Assembly (NCBI RefSeq): GCF_001426245.1
Contig: NZ_LMCM01000007.1
Span: forward strand, 1-64,000
DNA from: Phycicoccus sp. Root101
Lineage (GTDB): Bacteria > Actinomycetota > Actinomycetes > Actinomycetales > Dermatophilaceae
Reading direction: 5' to 3'
DNA: 64,000 bases
Below are positions 1 to 9,800 of the stretch, piece after piece (within the stretch, counting starts at the first letter, position 1; each line of letters opens with the position of its first letter). The notes beneath the pieces were generated by a model that saw only the letters and a list, made by a program, of their open reading frames with translations, was not told the DNA's origin and made no database searches. The translations under genes and the position numbers were made by a program.

Positions 1-112
1 TGTCCCGTACCGGGTCTGATGGAGGCTCTCATTCCACGGAAGGATGAGAGTCATGGTGTCCCGTACCGGGTCTGATGGAGGCTCTCATTCCACGGAAGGA
101 TGAGAGTCATGG
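1..112. repeat. Tandem 56-bp duplication of the IS left end
   Basis: Bases 1-56 and 57-112 are identical, and both begin with the terminal inverted repeat TGTCCCGTACCGGGT. Only the second copy continues into the transposase gene. The window starts exactly on the first base of the repeat, which suggests a contig end inside a multicopy IS. A 56-bp duplication is also found at the right end, so an assembly join artefact is as likely as a real partial IS copy. Confidence 0.8.
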
Positions 113-429
113 CAGCACCGAGGAAGTATCCCGAGGAGCTTCGGGAGCGAGCGATCAGGATGGCCGTGGATCTGCGGCGTGACCCGGAGACAAGGTCCGG
201 GGCGTTGAAGCGGGTTGGTGATCAGCTCGGGATCAATCCAGAGACCTTGCGCAACTGGGTCGGGCAGGCCGAGATCGACCAGGGTCATCGTCGCGGCGTG
301 AGCACGGCCGAGGCCAAGCGGATTGCTGAGCTCGAGCGGGAGGTCAAGGAGCTGCGGCGGGCCAACGAGATCTTGCGCACCGCGTCAGCTTTTTTCGCCG
401 CGGCGGAGCTCGACCGCAAGCTGAAGTGA
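109..429 (+). CDS. IS3-family transposase OrfA
   Basis: About 106 residues if started at ATG 109; an ATG nine bases upstream is also possible. The N-terminal half is a helix-turn-helix of the transposase_8/HTH type (PEELRERAIRMAV, then GINPETLRNWV), which binds the inverted repeats. The C-terminal half is an alpha-helical leucine-zipper-like stretch (AKRIAELEREVKELRRANEIL), used in IS3 OrfA proteins for dimerisation. It ends in AELDRKLK, overlaps orfB by four bases, and lies in the +1 frame relative to it. Alone it would bind DNA but not catalyse strand transfer; the active enzyme is the OrfAB fusion. Confidence 0.9.
   Translation: MAAPRKYPEELRERAIRMAVDLRRDPETRSGALKRVGDQLGINPETLRNWVGQAEIDQGHRRGVSTAEAKRIAELEREVKELRRANEILRTASAFFAAAELDRKLK
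390..396 (+). other. Programmed -1 frameshift slippery site TTTTTTC
   Basis: The zero-frame codons at this point in orfA are GCT-TTT-TTC. This gives a T-TTT-TTC heptamer that allows both tRNAs to slip back one base. After the slip the reading frame continues without a stop into orfB, whose own first possible start (GTG 426) is in the same -1 frame. IS3 elements make their OrfAB transposase in this way. The function is inferred from sequence only. Confidence 0.65.
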
Positions 430-1373
430 GCACGTCGGTGCTGGTCGAGTACATCGACAGCCACCGCGACAGGTTCGGGGTCGAGCCGATCTGCACCGCC
501 CTCACCCGGGCTGGCACACAGATCGCCCCGAGCACCTACTACGCCGCCAAGACCCGACCCCGGTCCGCCCGGGCAGTGCGCGACGAGGCAACGACGCAGG
601 TCATCAAGGAGGTCCACGGCGCCAACTACGGCGTGTACGGCGTCCGCAAGATCCACGCCGAACTGACCCGTCAAGGACACCCGGTCGCCAGGTGCACGGT
701 GCACCGGTTGATGAAGGCCGCCGGCTTGCGTGGCGCCAACCGGGCCAAGGGGCCTCGGACCACGATCAGTGGCACCAGCCCGGACACCCGACCAGACCTG
801 GTCCAGCGGGCGTTCACCGCGACCGCACCCGATCAGCTGTGGGTCGCGGACATCACGTACTGCCGCACCTTCACCGGGTGGGCATACGCCGCTTTCGTCG
901 TGGACGTCTACTCCCGTCGGGTCGTGGGCTGGCAACTGTCGAAGAACCTGCGCACCGACCTGGCATTGGACGCCCTCGAGATGGGTCTTTGGACACGCAG
1001 GCACGCCGGCCACGACACCAGTGGTCTGATTCACCACTCCGACAAGGGAGTTCAGTACGTTGCCGTGCGCTACACCCAGCGGCTGGCCGACGCCGGCGCC
1101 GTCGCGTCGGTCGGGTCCACCGGTGACAGCTACGACAACGCCCTGGCCGAGGCGTTCAACTCCCTGTTCAAGGCCGAACTGGTCCGCAACAAGGGCCCTT
1201 GGAAGAACATCGACGACCTCGAGATCGCCATCGCCGAGTACGTCGACTGGTTCAACCACCGACGCCTGCACGGCGAGATCGGATTGGTCCCACCAGCCGA
1301 GTACGAGGACAGCTACTACCGTCAAAACCCCGCACTGGCTACCGTCAGAGCGTCAGTTCCGAGCCTCCACTAA
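426..1373 (+). CDS. IS3-family transposase OrfB, DDE integrase core
   Basis: About 315 residues from GTG 426, though it is probably made mainly as an OrfAB frameshift fusion. An HTH_21-like segment (YGVYGVRKIHAEL) precedes an rve integrase core. The DDE triad is visible: D in VADITYCRTF, D in HHSDKGVQY (a small change from the common HSDRG) and E in NALAEAFNSLFKAEL. The C-terminal WFNHRRLHGEIGLVPPAEYE signature of IS3 transposases is complete. The stop codon lies just inside the right inverted repeat. No inactivating change is seen. Confidence 0.93.
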   Translation: MSTSVLVEYIDSHRDRFGVEPICTALTRAGTQIAPSTYYAAKTRPRSARAVRDEATTQVIKEVHGANYGVYGVRKIHAELTRQGHPVARCTVHRLMKAAGLRGANRAKGPRTTISGTSPDTRPDLVQRAFTATAPDQLWVADITYCRTFTGWAYAAFVVDVYSRRVVGWQLSKNLRTDLALDALEMGLWTRRHAGHDTSGLIHHSDKGVQYVAVRYTQRLADAGAVASVGSTGDSYDNALAEAFNSLFKAELVRNKGPWKNIDDLEIAIAEYVDWFNHRRLHGEIGLVPPAEYEDSYYRQNPALATVRASVPSLH

Positions 1374-1581
1374 ACCCGGTACGGGACAGTGCTCGCCGAG
1401 CAAGGCGACCACCAGCCGAGTACGAGGACAGCTACTACCGTCAAAACCCCGCACTGGCTACCGACCACCAGCCGAGTACGAGGACAGCTACTACCGTCAA
1501 AACCCCGCACTGGCTACCGTCAGAGCGTCAGTTCCGAGCCTCCACTAAACCCGGTACGGGACAGTGCTCGCCGAGCAAGGC
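1290..1581. repeat. Scrambled and duplicated right end of the IS
   Basis: The last part of the IS occurs three times: once inside the element (from 1290), as a 56-bp piece (from 1409), and again from 1465 through a second right inverted repeat ending at 1563. The flanking 18 bases GTGCTCGCCGAGCAAGGC also occur twice, at 1389 and 1564, each directly after an inverted repeat. The flanking copy at 1564 continues into the next gene. The 56-base period matches the left-end duplication. Confidence 0.8.
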
Positions 1582-3162
1582 AACGACGCGATCCGCAACT
1601 TCGTCGCATGGCAGCAGGCAGTTCAGGACGAACTGTCCGAGCACGATGAGAGCGCTTTTGTGGCCGAGTCGCTTGACGGTCGACTCACCAACCTCGCGCG
1701 CCTCGCCATCAAGATTCCGAGCGCACTAGCGGTGGTGTCGGAGCAAGCCGATGATCACGGTCTGCTTTCTGCCGGTGTGCGCAGTGTGCTCACCTCCTAC
1801 CCGTACATGCCGGTTCCATGGCTGACTGCGGATGTCGAGGTGCACGCGCCTGAGCAGGCCGACATCGATCTCGTGCGCCAGGCGCTTCTCGAAGCGCTCA
1901 GCGACGGCCACCGCGAGGCGCTGATGAAGTGCTTCCGCACCTGGAGCACGGTTCGGGCCGGCACATTCTCATCAGACCAGCAGACCATCGACCTCCTGAA
2001 GACCTACCCAGACGAAGCAGAGTCCCGGTCCCAGGCGGACTCGGTCATTCGCTCTCAGTGGGGAGCACACAAGGGGATGCTGACGGTCCAGGACCCGAAC
2101 TACTTCGACGGATCAATCAGGTGGGCGCGTGTGTTCTGGGGAGCCAACTCGATGACGTCCCAGTGCGTTCGCAAGAGGGAAGGGGAGAGCGAAACCACCC
2201 TACCGCCAGCACGTGATGGCTCGGCGTGGAACGAGACTCACATGGCCGAGTCCGAAGCCGCGGTGGCCACTGCACCGCCGCAAGCAAGCCCCGATCCAGA
2301 CTCGGAGCCGGAGGCGCGGAACGACGGAGCTGCGGTGGTGGACGACGGCGGCGCGGGCGCGACCCCCGTTCCGTCCGATGGTGCGCACCTACGACAACTC
2401 ACCATGGACCTGTTGTCCAGTTTTGTCGAAGCTCTGGAGACGGCGCCCGCCCGGTTGCACGACAAGGAGCGTCAGGAGGTCGTTTCGGGGTTGGTGTCGC
2501 GGGCCGGGCGAGATCTCATCGCGGTGCTTACAGCGCCCGATCTGTGGTGCATGGAGCACGGCGCCCACATCGTGCGCATGCTGGTGGAAACGAAGATCTA
2601 CCTGCACTGGATGGCGCAGCAGGATCCAGCCATCTACCGCCAGTTCCAGGAATACGGCGCAGGCAAGGCGAAGCTCTACGCCCGCATTGCAGAGGAGGTG
2701 CCGGCAGAAGCACGCACGCCCGGATATCAAGAAGCCATGGACGAGTTCGAACGACTCAGCCACAACCACGGCATCATCGACTACAGGATCGTCGACACCC
2801 GAGACACATTCGCGCAGGGCAAGTCCATTCGCAGCATGGCCGACGAGACAGGTCTCTTGGACTTCTACCGACAGGCCTACTCACAAGCCAGCGGCGTGGC
2901 GCACTCCGAGTGGTGGTCTATCGAGACTCACGCGATGGAACGTTGCCTCAACCTCCTCCACGGTCTACACCTGATACCGAGCCTCTCCCTCAGCCTGGGT
3001 GGCAACGTCCAACTCGCGACGGCGTGGGTGGACCAGTTCTACTCGCTCGTGCGCACAGCCTTCAGCATCCTCGACACCGAGGAGCGCGCGGTCTCCTCGG
3101 CCTTCTCCTGGCTTGAGGAGACGGTGACTGAAGACAGCCTGATCCCCCACCCGACTTCGTGA
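1564..3162 (+). CDS. DUF5677-domain protein, 5' end disrupted by the IS
   Basis: An open frame of 532 codons beginning GTG directly at the IS border, so the native N-terminus is probably lost and this start may not be real. The N-terminal third is soluble and has no recognised motif. A low-complexity linker rich in A, P, D and G (about residues 225-285) leads to a helical C-terminal domain. That domain has the DUF5677 pattern: ETKIYLHWMAQQDP, then FYRQAYSQASGVAHSEWWSIE. The function of this family is unknown. It ends 151 bp before the convergent gajB gene. Placement beside Gabija may be defence-related, but nothing in the protein proves that. Confidence 0.6.
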   Translation: MLAEQGNDAIRNFVAWQQAVQDELSEHDESAFVAESLDGRLTNLARLAIKIPSALAVVSEQADDHGLLSAGVRSVLTSYPYMPVPWLTADVEVHAPEQADIDLVRQALLEALSDGHREALMKCFRTWSTVRAGTFSSDQQTIDLLKTYPDEAESRSQADSVIRSQWGAHKGMLTVQDPNYFDGSIRWARVFWGANSMTSQCVRKREGESETTLPPARDGSAWNETHMAESEAAVATAPPQASPDPDSEPEARNDGAAVVDDGGAGATPVPSDGAHLRQLTMDLLSSFVEALETAPARLHDKERQEVVSGLVSRAGRDLIAVLTAPDLWCMEHGAHIVRMLVETKIYLHWMAQQDPAIYRQFQEYGAGKAKLYARIAEEVPAEARTPGYQEAMDEFERLSHNHGIIDYRIVDTRDTFAQGKSIRSMADETGLLDFYRQAYSQASGVAHSEWWSIETHAMERCLNLLHGLHLIPSLSLSLGGNVQLATAWVDQFYSLVRTAFSILDTEERAVSSAFSWLEETVTEDSLIPHPTS

Positions 3163-3313
3163 CCGTGGCAGGGGAAGTTGTATGTGACCGCCCAGAGTGA
3201 TGAGTGGAATCTGTGGGCGTCCCCGACAGGCGGCATGACGTACCGCCTGACCTCACGATCAACGCTAGGCCTGGTGACTTGCTCAAGGCTGAGAGTGCTG
3301 CGAGCCGCAGCGA

Positions 3314-4999
3314 CTACGTCACGCGGAGGTCGTCCCAGGGCGCATCGTTGAGCCATCGAATGACACCATCACGGTCGCGCGGGCTCGCTGGGCCGAGCTG
3401 AGCTACGAACCGCGATACTGCGCGGGATTTGTCGTGCCCGTCGACTTTCGGCACTACCTCGCTATAGGTGACGACGACGCCGTGCCGAGCTCGCGAGAGC
3501 ATCACACCAAGAATGCGAGCCTCTTCTTCGAGTTCGACGTCACTGTTGTGAGCGCGGAAGAACGGCATGTTGTCATCCTCTGCGCCGACGATGAACACCC
3601 AGTCGAACTGTTGGCCCTTGCCGACATGACCGCTCAATAGATGGATGCCCGGTGCCTTGATGAGTGTCGTCTGGTCACCGACGCGGATCCGTTCCGCGAT
3701 CCGGTCGGGATGTAGACCTTCTCCCAGTCGCTCGAGAGTCCACGTCAGAGCGTCAACCAAATTGCGGCGTGTGTCGTACTCGTCGATGAGATCGATGCCG
3801 GCGAGTTCGCGTAAGAAGGTCAGTTTGTCGGTCGCGAGTCCGAGGTCGGCGACGTTTAGTCGGGTCAGTGTCGACTTGACGATGTTCGCGGTCTCGGTGT
3901 CGAGCATCCCGTCTTCCCAACGGTGGACAGGCACATCCGTACCCCCAAGTTCTGCCTCGACGAAACGGACACGGCTCTTAATGCGCGACATGACTGCGAT
4001 CCGGTGGTTTGGTGCGAGCTTGAGGATGAGTCGCGCGGCTCTGACGACCCAATTGGCCTCGCTCGTTGCGTGAGGGAACGTCATGGCGCCCGCGAGTCCA
4101 CCAGCGGGCCACCGGCTCGGGTCGGCACTCGTGAGGTCTTCGCCGCCTGTGAGCGGATTCATCGCGTTCACCATGTCCAGCACCGCTGGCGAGGAGCGGT
4201 GGGACTCGTTGAAGGTGATGACGTGCTCGCACAGGGGGCGCATCAGCGCGTCGATCTCGGTTGGCGTGGCGCCAGCGAACCGGTAAATGCCCTGCGCAAG
4301 ATCGCCAGCGAACGTGATATTCCCGTCGCTCAAGCGTTGCAGGACGCGCAATTGTTGTGGAGTGAGGTCTTGGTACTCGTCGACGATCACTGCCCCGAAG
4401 TGGCTCCGGTACAGGCCCGCCACGGCGTCGTTGGCGAGAATCAGCTCCGCATACCGGAGTAGGTCGTCGTAGGTGGCCCTGTTAGCAGCCAGTCGTTCAT
4501 GCTCGATCTGGATCGCCCACTTGTTGCCGCGGGCCGCAAGCTCTGCGGCAACTTGAACGTCTGTTGAAGGCAGCTGCTTAACGACGCGGAAGATCTCAGT
4601 GACGGCGTCCTTGCCACCCCAGCCGATGCCTAGCTCGAAGCAGCGTTCTGTCACCCAATCGCTATCGGGCATCTCTAAGCCAGGATCAATGCCGATGACG
4701 GCGCCGTGGGCTCGGATGACTCGGGTCGCGAACCCATGAAAGTTGGCCACAGTGACGTACTCGCGCTGCGTCGCGAGGGGGACGTACTCCCTGAGACGTT
4801 CGCGCAGGTTGTCCTTCGCTCGGTTGGTGAACGTGGTGACCAGGATGCGGCGGGGTCGCGCCACGCGTTGCGCCTCGATCAGACCCGCAACACGGATGGC
4901 AAGCGCCTCTGTCTTGCCACAACCAGCCGGCGCTACCAGAAGGAGCGCTAGGGATTCGTGATCGCGTACCTCCGCCTGGGCGGGCGTGGGTGTTTTCAC
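3314..4999 (-). CDS. gajB: Gabija defence helicase GajB (UvrD/PcrA-like)
   Basis: 561 residues, superfamily 1 helicase. Visible motifs: Walker A APAGCGKT (23-30), Ia TTFTNRAKDNLRERL, II VDEYQD (about 205), III FAGDLAQGIYRFAG, IV FNESHRSSP, V SGHVGKGQQFDWVFIVGAED, VI MLSRARHG (about 497). The open frame runs further upstream, but GTG 4999 is chosen because it overlaps the gajA stop as GTGA and gives a normal N-terminus. In Gabija, GajB associates with GajA and senses or processes DNA during phage infection. The pairing with an OLD-type gene, translationally coupled, separates it from housekeeping UvrD/PcrA. Confidence 0.88.
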   Translation of the reverse strand: MKTPTPAQAEVRDHESLALLLVAPAGCGKTEALAIRVAGLIEAQRVARPRRILVTTFTNRAKDNLRERLREYVPLATQREYVTVANFHGFATRVIRAHGAVIGIDPGLEMPDSDWVTERCFELGIGWGGKDAVTEIFRVVKQLPSTDVQVAAELAARGNKWAIQIEHERLAANRATYDDLLRYAELILANDAVAGLYRSHFGAVIVDEYQDLTPQQLRVLQRLSDGNITFAGDLAQGIYRFAGATPTEIDALMRPLCEHVITFNESHRSSPAVLDMVNAMNPLTGGEDLTSADPSRWPAGGLAGAMTFPHATSEANWVVRAARLILKLAPNHRIAVMSRIKSRVRFVEAELGGTDVPVHRWEDGMLDTETANIVKSTLTRLNVADLGLATDKLTFLRELAGIDLIDEYDTRRNLVDALTWTLERLGEGLHPDRIAERIRVGDQTTLIKAPGIHLLSGHVGKGQQFDWVFIVGAEDDNMPFFRAHNSDVELEEEARILGVMLSRARHGVVVTYSEVVPKVDGHDKSRAVSRFVAQLGPASPRDRDGVIRWLNDAPWDDLRVT

Positions 5000-6606
5000 T
5001 TCCCGGCGACTTTCGTCAGGGTTGCGTTCACGCTCGTGATCTTGCGAGCTGTCGCATCGTCGAGAACTTTGGCCGCGGCCATTGCGGCGCGAACCTTGTG
5101 TCGGTACTTGATGACGAACGTCCTGATGTCGTCGGGAGTAGGCGTGCCGCCGGGTCCTGTCATTACACAGTTGGCGAGCTGGTTCTTTGTGAATAGGCCT
5201 GAGGTTCCGAAAGCCACCCAAGTGTCCAGGGCACCGATCGCGGCGATGTACTCCGCCTCGAGGTCGGGACCGGACACGAAGTGCCCGTTGCTCTCCAGGT
5301 CAGCCGCAGCCACCCCGAGCTTGTTGGCAGTGTCGTTGCGGGCGTCTTCGTCGACAAGCATCGTCATATCGACTTCGAATCCGTCGGCGCCGAATAGCTT
5401 GATGATGGCGCCCATGTCGCCGGCGCCGTCGGTCTCGACGATCGATACACCAAGCCGATCAAGATTCCGATCGGTCAGGTCAGCGACGACCTGGACGATG
5501 ATCCGGTCCGAGACCCCTTCGACTGCCACAACGTGGCTTGCGGTGAGTGGTTCCAGTTTGTCCCGGACCCACCAGTGGACGACCATCTTCTCGTCAGCAG
5601 ACAGGAACCCGGCTTTCGGCTGGACGAGCGTTCCCCCGGCACGTACGGCAACGATCGAGTCTGGCGAGAATGCGCTGACGATGTCTGGTGAATGGGTGGC
5701 GAGCAACTTCTGGTTGGGGCCGTCCCTGAGCAGGCTCGCCAAGCTCCGTTGACTGGTCGGGTGCAAGTGGATCTCGGGTTCATCGACGGCAACCATGTTT
5801 GCTCCGACGCTGAATAGGTCGTAAAGCGCGAGGGCGTAGAGCGCCCGAAGGCCATCGGACTGATCCGTGATGTTCTTAAAGCTGCCGCCGCGTTCGACGT
5901 GGAGCCGAACGTCTGCAAGCACGTCGCCGTCGGCTGTCGCGGCGGTGACGAACTCAAGTGCGCCCTTGTCTATCGCGATGGGGAGTGCTTTCGACAACTG
6001 TCCCGCAAGGTCGTCACGCAGACCTTCCAGAATCTTGGAGTTCTTGAGCCCCTTCTGGACCTGCTCCACCAAGGCATCGAAGCCCGCCTTCTCGGCGCCG
6101 AGGTCGACGCGCTGCAAGATCTCATCGAGCGCGGTGCGGCGGTCGTCGCGCAGGTCGCGTGCCATCGCGGTCGCGCCGAGGAGGGTCCAACCGAGCGCGT
6201 CCATCTGGGCTCGGGACAATTGCCGGTTGGTGCCCGAGTGCGGTGCCAGGCGGTCAATTCCAAGGGTGCCGTTGGCGTCCACGACGACTGCGAGCCGCAC
6301 AGTCAGGGTGATCACACTGGTGATCGGGTCAACGGTGGCCTCGTCCGGGAACAGAGCGTGGTGGTCAGCGCTGAGGCCCGCAAGGTCGGCTTCGACCACG
6401 AAGGGCAGAGCCGGATCAGCAAAGTCTTCGGCAGTGATCCGGTTGTAGAGCTGCGCGTTGCTTGCGCCTAGGAGGAAGTCGAGGCACCTGAGCAACGACG
6501 ACTTCCCGACGTCGTTTGGGCCGACTAGAATCAAATGCTGCCGGACTTCGATCTCAGAGTCTGCAAGGCGGCTGTGGTTCTCGATCTTCACTCTGGTCAG
6601 TCGCAC
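4996..6606 (-). CDS. gajA: Gabija defence nuclease GajA (OLD-family ATPase with TOPRIM)
   Basis: 536 residues. The N-terminal ABC-type ATPase domain has Walker A GPNDVGKSS (29-37) and a Walker B region MVAVDEPEIHLHP (about 270-282) followed by ATHSPDIVSAF. The C-terminal TOPRIM domain has the acidic E in VAVEGVSDR (about 360) and the DxD-type pair in LVDEDARND (about 416). This layout is that of OLD nucleases and of GajA, which nicks phage DNA. The start is GTG with a purine-rich GGGGGG tract seven bases upstream. It is immediately followed by gajB. All catalytic positions I can check are kept, so the pair looks functional. Confidence 0.88.
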   Translation of the reverse strand: MRLTRVKIENHSRLADSEIEVRQHLILVGPNDVGKSSLLRCLDFLLGASNAQLYNRITAEDFADPALPFVVEADLAGLSADHHALFPDEATVDPITSVITLTVRLAVVVDANGTLGIDRLAPHSGTNRQLSRAQMDALGWTLLGATAMARDLRDDRRTALDEILQRVDLGAEKAGFDALVEQVQKGLKNSKILEGLRDDLAGQLSKALPIAIDKGALEFVTAATADGDVLADVRLHVERGGSFKNITDQSDGLRALYALALYDLFSVGANMVAVDEPEIHLHPTSQRSLASLLRDGPNQKLLATHSPDIVSAFSPDSIVAVRAGGTLVQPKAGFLSADEKMVVHWWVRDKLEPLTASHVVAVEGVSDRIIVQVVADLTDRNLDRLGVSIVETDGAGDMGAIIKLFGADGFEVDMTMLVDEDARNDTANKLGVAAADLESNGHFVSGPDLEAEYIAAIGALDTWVAFGTSGLFTKNQLANCVMTGPGGTPTPDDIRTFVIKYRHKVRAAMAAAKVLDDATARKITSVNATLTKVAGK

Positions 6607-6865
6607 TCGTAATCCCCCCGCAGGTCAATCGTCGCCCGCGGTCCGAGCGCAGCGTCCAACCTAGCCATCAAAATCGATGGTCGATGCAGATACGCCTGTT
6701 AGCCACGCTGTAGCGGGTTCTAGGTTGGCGTGTCGAGGGGTCAATCATGGCGTTTCGCCACCTCCGTTTGCCCGAATCCGGCTCGCGGCGGTTCGACACG
6801 GGTCCACACGCGAACCGATTGTCACCGCGGGAGAGTCTTGGGAGTCTGCTGACACTCCAGCTAGG
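6607..6865. other. Intergenic region, gajA upstream side
   Basis: About 260 bp between the gajA start and the stop of the LysM/BTAD gene, both on the minus strand. It should hold the gajAB promoter and the end of the Tad operon. I see no clear hairpin-plus-U-tract terminator, no convincing -35/-10 pair and no convincing small ORF. Confidence 0.4.
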
Positions 6866-9800
6866 TCAGCCGGCCTTTCGGGATCGCTCGTGCCAGTCGC
6901 GTGTGGTGATGACCCGTTTGGTTCGGTCCGACAGCTCGGGCGGGGGGGCCTCGTCGTCGGTGCGGTTACACACCTCGTCACGCAGGATCCGCTCTGCCTC
7001 GCCGGGGTGACCTTCGGCGTCGGCGACCGCGGCGAGGTCCAGTCTGGGGATCTCCTCGTCGGGCGCCGCCAGGGCAGCCGTCTCTGCGGCCAGTCGAGCC
7101 TGGCGGGTATCTCCCGTCTGGAGGCTGTGGGTGGTGACGAGGTGCGCGACGTCAACGATGGCGCAGATCATGTGCTGGTCGAGGCGGTCGCCCTCGGACA
7201 GGAAGGACCATCCGCCGTCGCGGAGCCGATCGAAAGGCCGGCCCTGCACCAGTCGAAGCGCCGTGCGGAGGTCCTCGACGCCGTCCGGTCCACGCGACTC
7301 CCCCCGAACGCGGAGCCTGCGAAACAGGTCCACGTCGACGAGCAGGTCGAGAACCTGGTACACCCCGACGCCACTGGCGATGGCCGCTGGCGCTTTGCGC
7401 GCGTCGGGCAGGTGGGTCTCACCGGTTCGCGGGTTCGTGCCGAGCCAGTCGCGGACGATGCGGACGTAGTCTCGGGCCTTGGCCGGGGTGATGCTGAAGG
7501 CGTATGCCAGCTCTTCCGGGGTCGCCCCGTGCGCGCGGGTGGCCAGGAACGCGAGCATCTCGGTGTAGTACGGCTTGCGCTTGGTGACCGGGGTGCCGCG
7601 GGTCCGGGCGGCGACCGGTCCGAGCAGGGTCAGCCTGGGCAGGGGGCAGTCCTGGGACCACCACATGGCCAGGTCGTCATCCAGGGTGGGGTCAGCGTCG
7701 GCCACCGCGTCGCTCACCCGCTGCGGCACCTGGGGCGCGAGGGTCTCGAGGTCGTCATTCGTGGTGGCGCCCTTGCGCAGGTAGTCCTCGTCGTCGTGGT
7801 CCAGGAGCGAGACCGCCCCGTCGTCGTCGGCCGGGTCGTGTCGGGTAATGGTGTGTTCTTCACGCAGTGCGCCGGCCTCGTCGGACCAGGCGCGCCACCC
7901 GTCGCGGGCGTGCTGGTCGACGGGCATCGGTGCGTCGGCCAGGTCCTCGCTCTGCGCCAGGAGGGCCGCGCAGCCTTGGGCCTCATCGCTGGTCAAGCCG
8001 ACTGCGATCAGGTCGAGGCCGGCATGAGGCAGGATGACCCGGCCGTTGCCGGTGACGCGCAGGACCAGGCCCGGGGTGCCCTTCCGCTCGCCGCGGACGA
8101 CCACACAGGTGCCGGTCTGACCGGCGTGCCGGTAGACGGTCTCGAGCAGCTGCTCCAGGGCTGGTGGCAGCCCACCCCCCGCGGACTCACCAGGGGAGCC
8201 TTCGCTGTCCTCGGCCGCCTCGACCAGCAGGAGCCGCGCCGGCCAGGCCTCGGCCCCGTCCTGGCGTGCCCGGGCGGTGACGATGTCGGCGTCGGCTTCG
8301 GCACTGCGGTCGATCATGGTGATGGCGTCGGCCAGGGCCTGCGCTGCGGGATCCTCTTCACCGGCGGCGTGGACATGGATGCGGTCGGTGTTCATGGCCG
8401 CGACCTCGTGTGCGACGCCGACCAGGTCGACCCGGACCCCGTGCGACCACGGGTTGCAGGCGATCTCGGCGGCCACGTACCGGGCGAAGTCGCGCCCGAA
8501 CGTGGCGTCCCCGGTGATGCTCAGGTCAAGGTCCTCGATGTTGAGCAGCCACACGCCGCCGTCGTCGCCGGCACCAATGGTGACCAGCAAGGGGTACGGG
8601 GCGGGCTGGTCGGGGGTAAGGGGACCGACGTCGCGCAGGTCGGCCCCGGCGGCCAGGGTCCAATGCAGCTGGTCGGCGCTCCCGACCCACGGCGGTTCCA
8701 GTGTCGTCGGGGTCGACAGGTGCAAGGTCAGGGCATGCTGGGCCAGCTCCACAGCCGCCAGTTCCGGCATTCGTGCGGTCGAGGCCGCGGTCTCCACGGC
8801 GAGACGTCGCAAGGCCTCGTCCATGACCTGCACGTTGACGCTGGCCGGGCCACCGACTGCGGTGAGTGTCTTCTCCACGGGCGCGAGCCGTGCCTCCGGG
8901 GCGGCGATGGTGCGCCCCGGGCGCCGGGCCCGGAACTGGGCTTTGCGGCGGCCGCGCAGTGCCAGCAGCATGGCCCCGGCCAGCATCGCTCCCGCACCGG
9001 TCAGACCGGCCAGCATCCACGGCGCATGCGGGGGGTCAGCGTCGTCGTGGGTGTCACCGCTGGTGGCCGCGGGGGTGGGCTCTGGTTGCTGGACTGTCGG
9101 CGCGTCCGCCGGTGGCGTGGTCGGCGACTCCGGTGCCGCCTGTGGGGCAGCTGCCTGCGGGGTCGGCTCCCCTGCGCCGGCCGGCTCGGAGGATCCGAGT
9201 CGTGGGTGCTCGGTGCCGGCTGGCTCGCGGTGCGCGTTGGCCGTCGCAGCGACGGCTGCCTTCATGGCCGGGATGGACAGCTCCCAGCCGGGCAGGATCA
9301 GGTCAGGGTCGCTCAGATGGCGGCCGTCGGGCTGCACGGTGTCCTTGGATGCCTCAAAGATCTCGGGGTACTTGTCCGCGTCGCCGAGCTCTTCCTCGGC
9401 GATCTGCGACAGGGTGTCGCCACGGTGGACGGTCACCCCGTGTTCCACCATCTGTTTATCCGGGTGGGCGCCGGTGGTGGGCGTCGCGGCCGGGACATGG
9501 AGCACCTCCCCGACGGTCAGGAATCCCGGGTTGGGTCCGAGGACGTCACGGTTCAGGTCCGCCAGTTCGGTGTAGCGGCTTCCCGCCCCCAGGTACTGCT
9601 GCGCGAGGGACCAGAGCGTTTCGCCGCGCTGTACGACGTGGTCCAAGGTCGTCGGTTCTGGGCGCGCCGTCGTGGCCTGCGCCTCGGTGTGACGGGCTGT
9701 GGCGCGCGCGGGCTTTGGCGTGGGGCTGCCGTGATGGGCGCCGGTGAGGGGGGTGGCTGCGCGGGCGGGCGCAGCGGTGACCGTCTGGGTGGTCGCCTGC

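Larger units (their letters stand above)
57..1388 (+). mobile_element. IS3-family insertion sequence, apparently complete
   Basis: The element is 1,332 bp. Its 15-bp terminal inverted repeats are perfect: TGTCCCGTACCGGGT on the left, and the reverse complement ending at 1388 on the right. It carries two overlapping frames, orfA and orfB, in the arrangement typical of IS3. No target-site duplication can be read, because the left flank is outside the window and the right flank is rearranged. The transposase has all its catalytic residues, so the element could still be active. Confidence 0.88.

Noticed and set aside
3314-4999. Housekeeping UvrD/PcrA repair helicase
   Set aside because: It is shorter than UvrD, is translationally coupled to an OLD/TOPRIM gene and sits among accessory genes, so Gabija GajB fits better.
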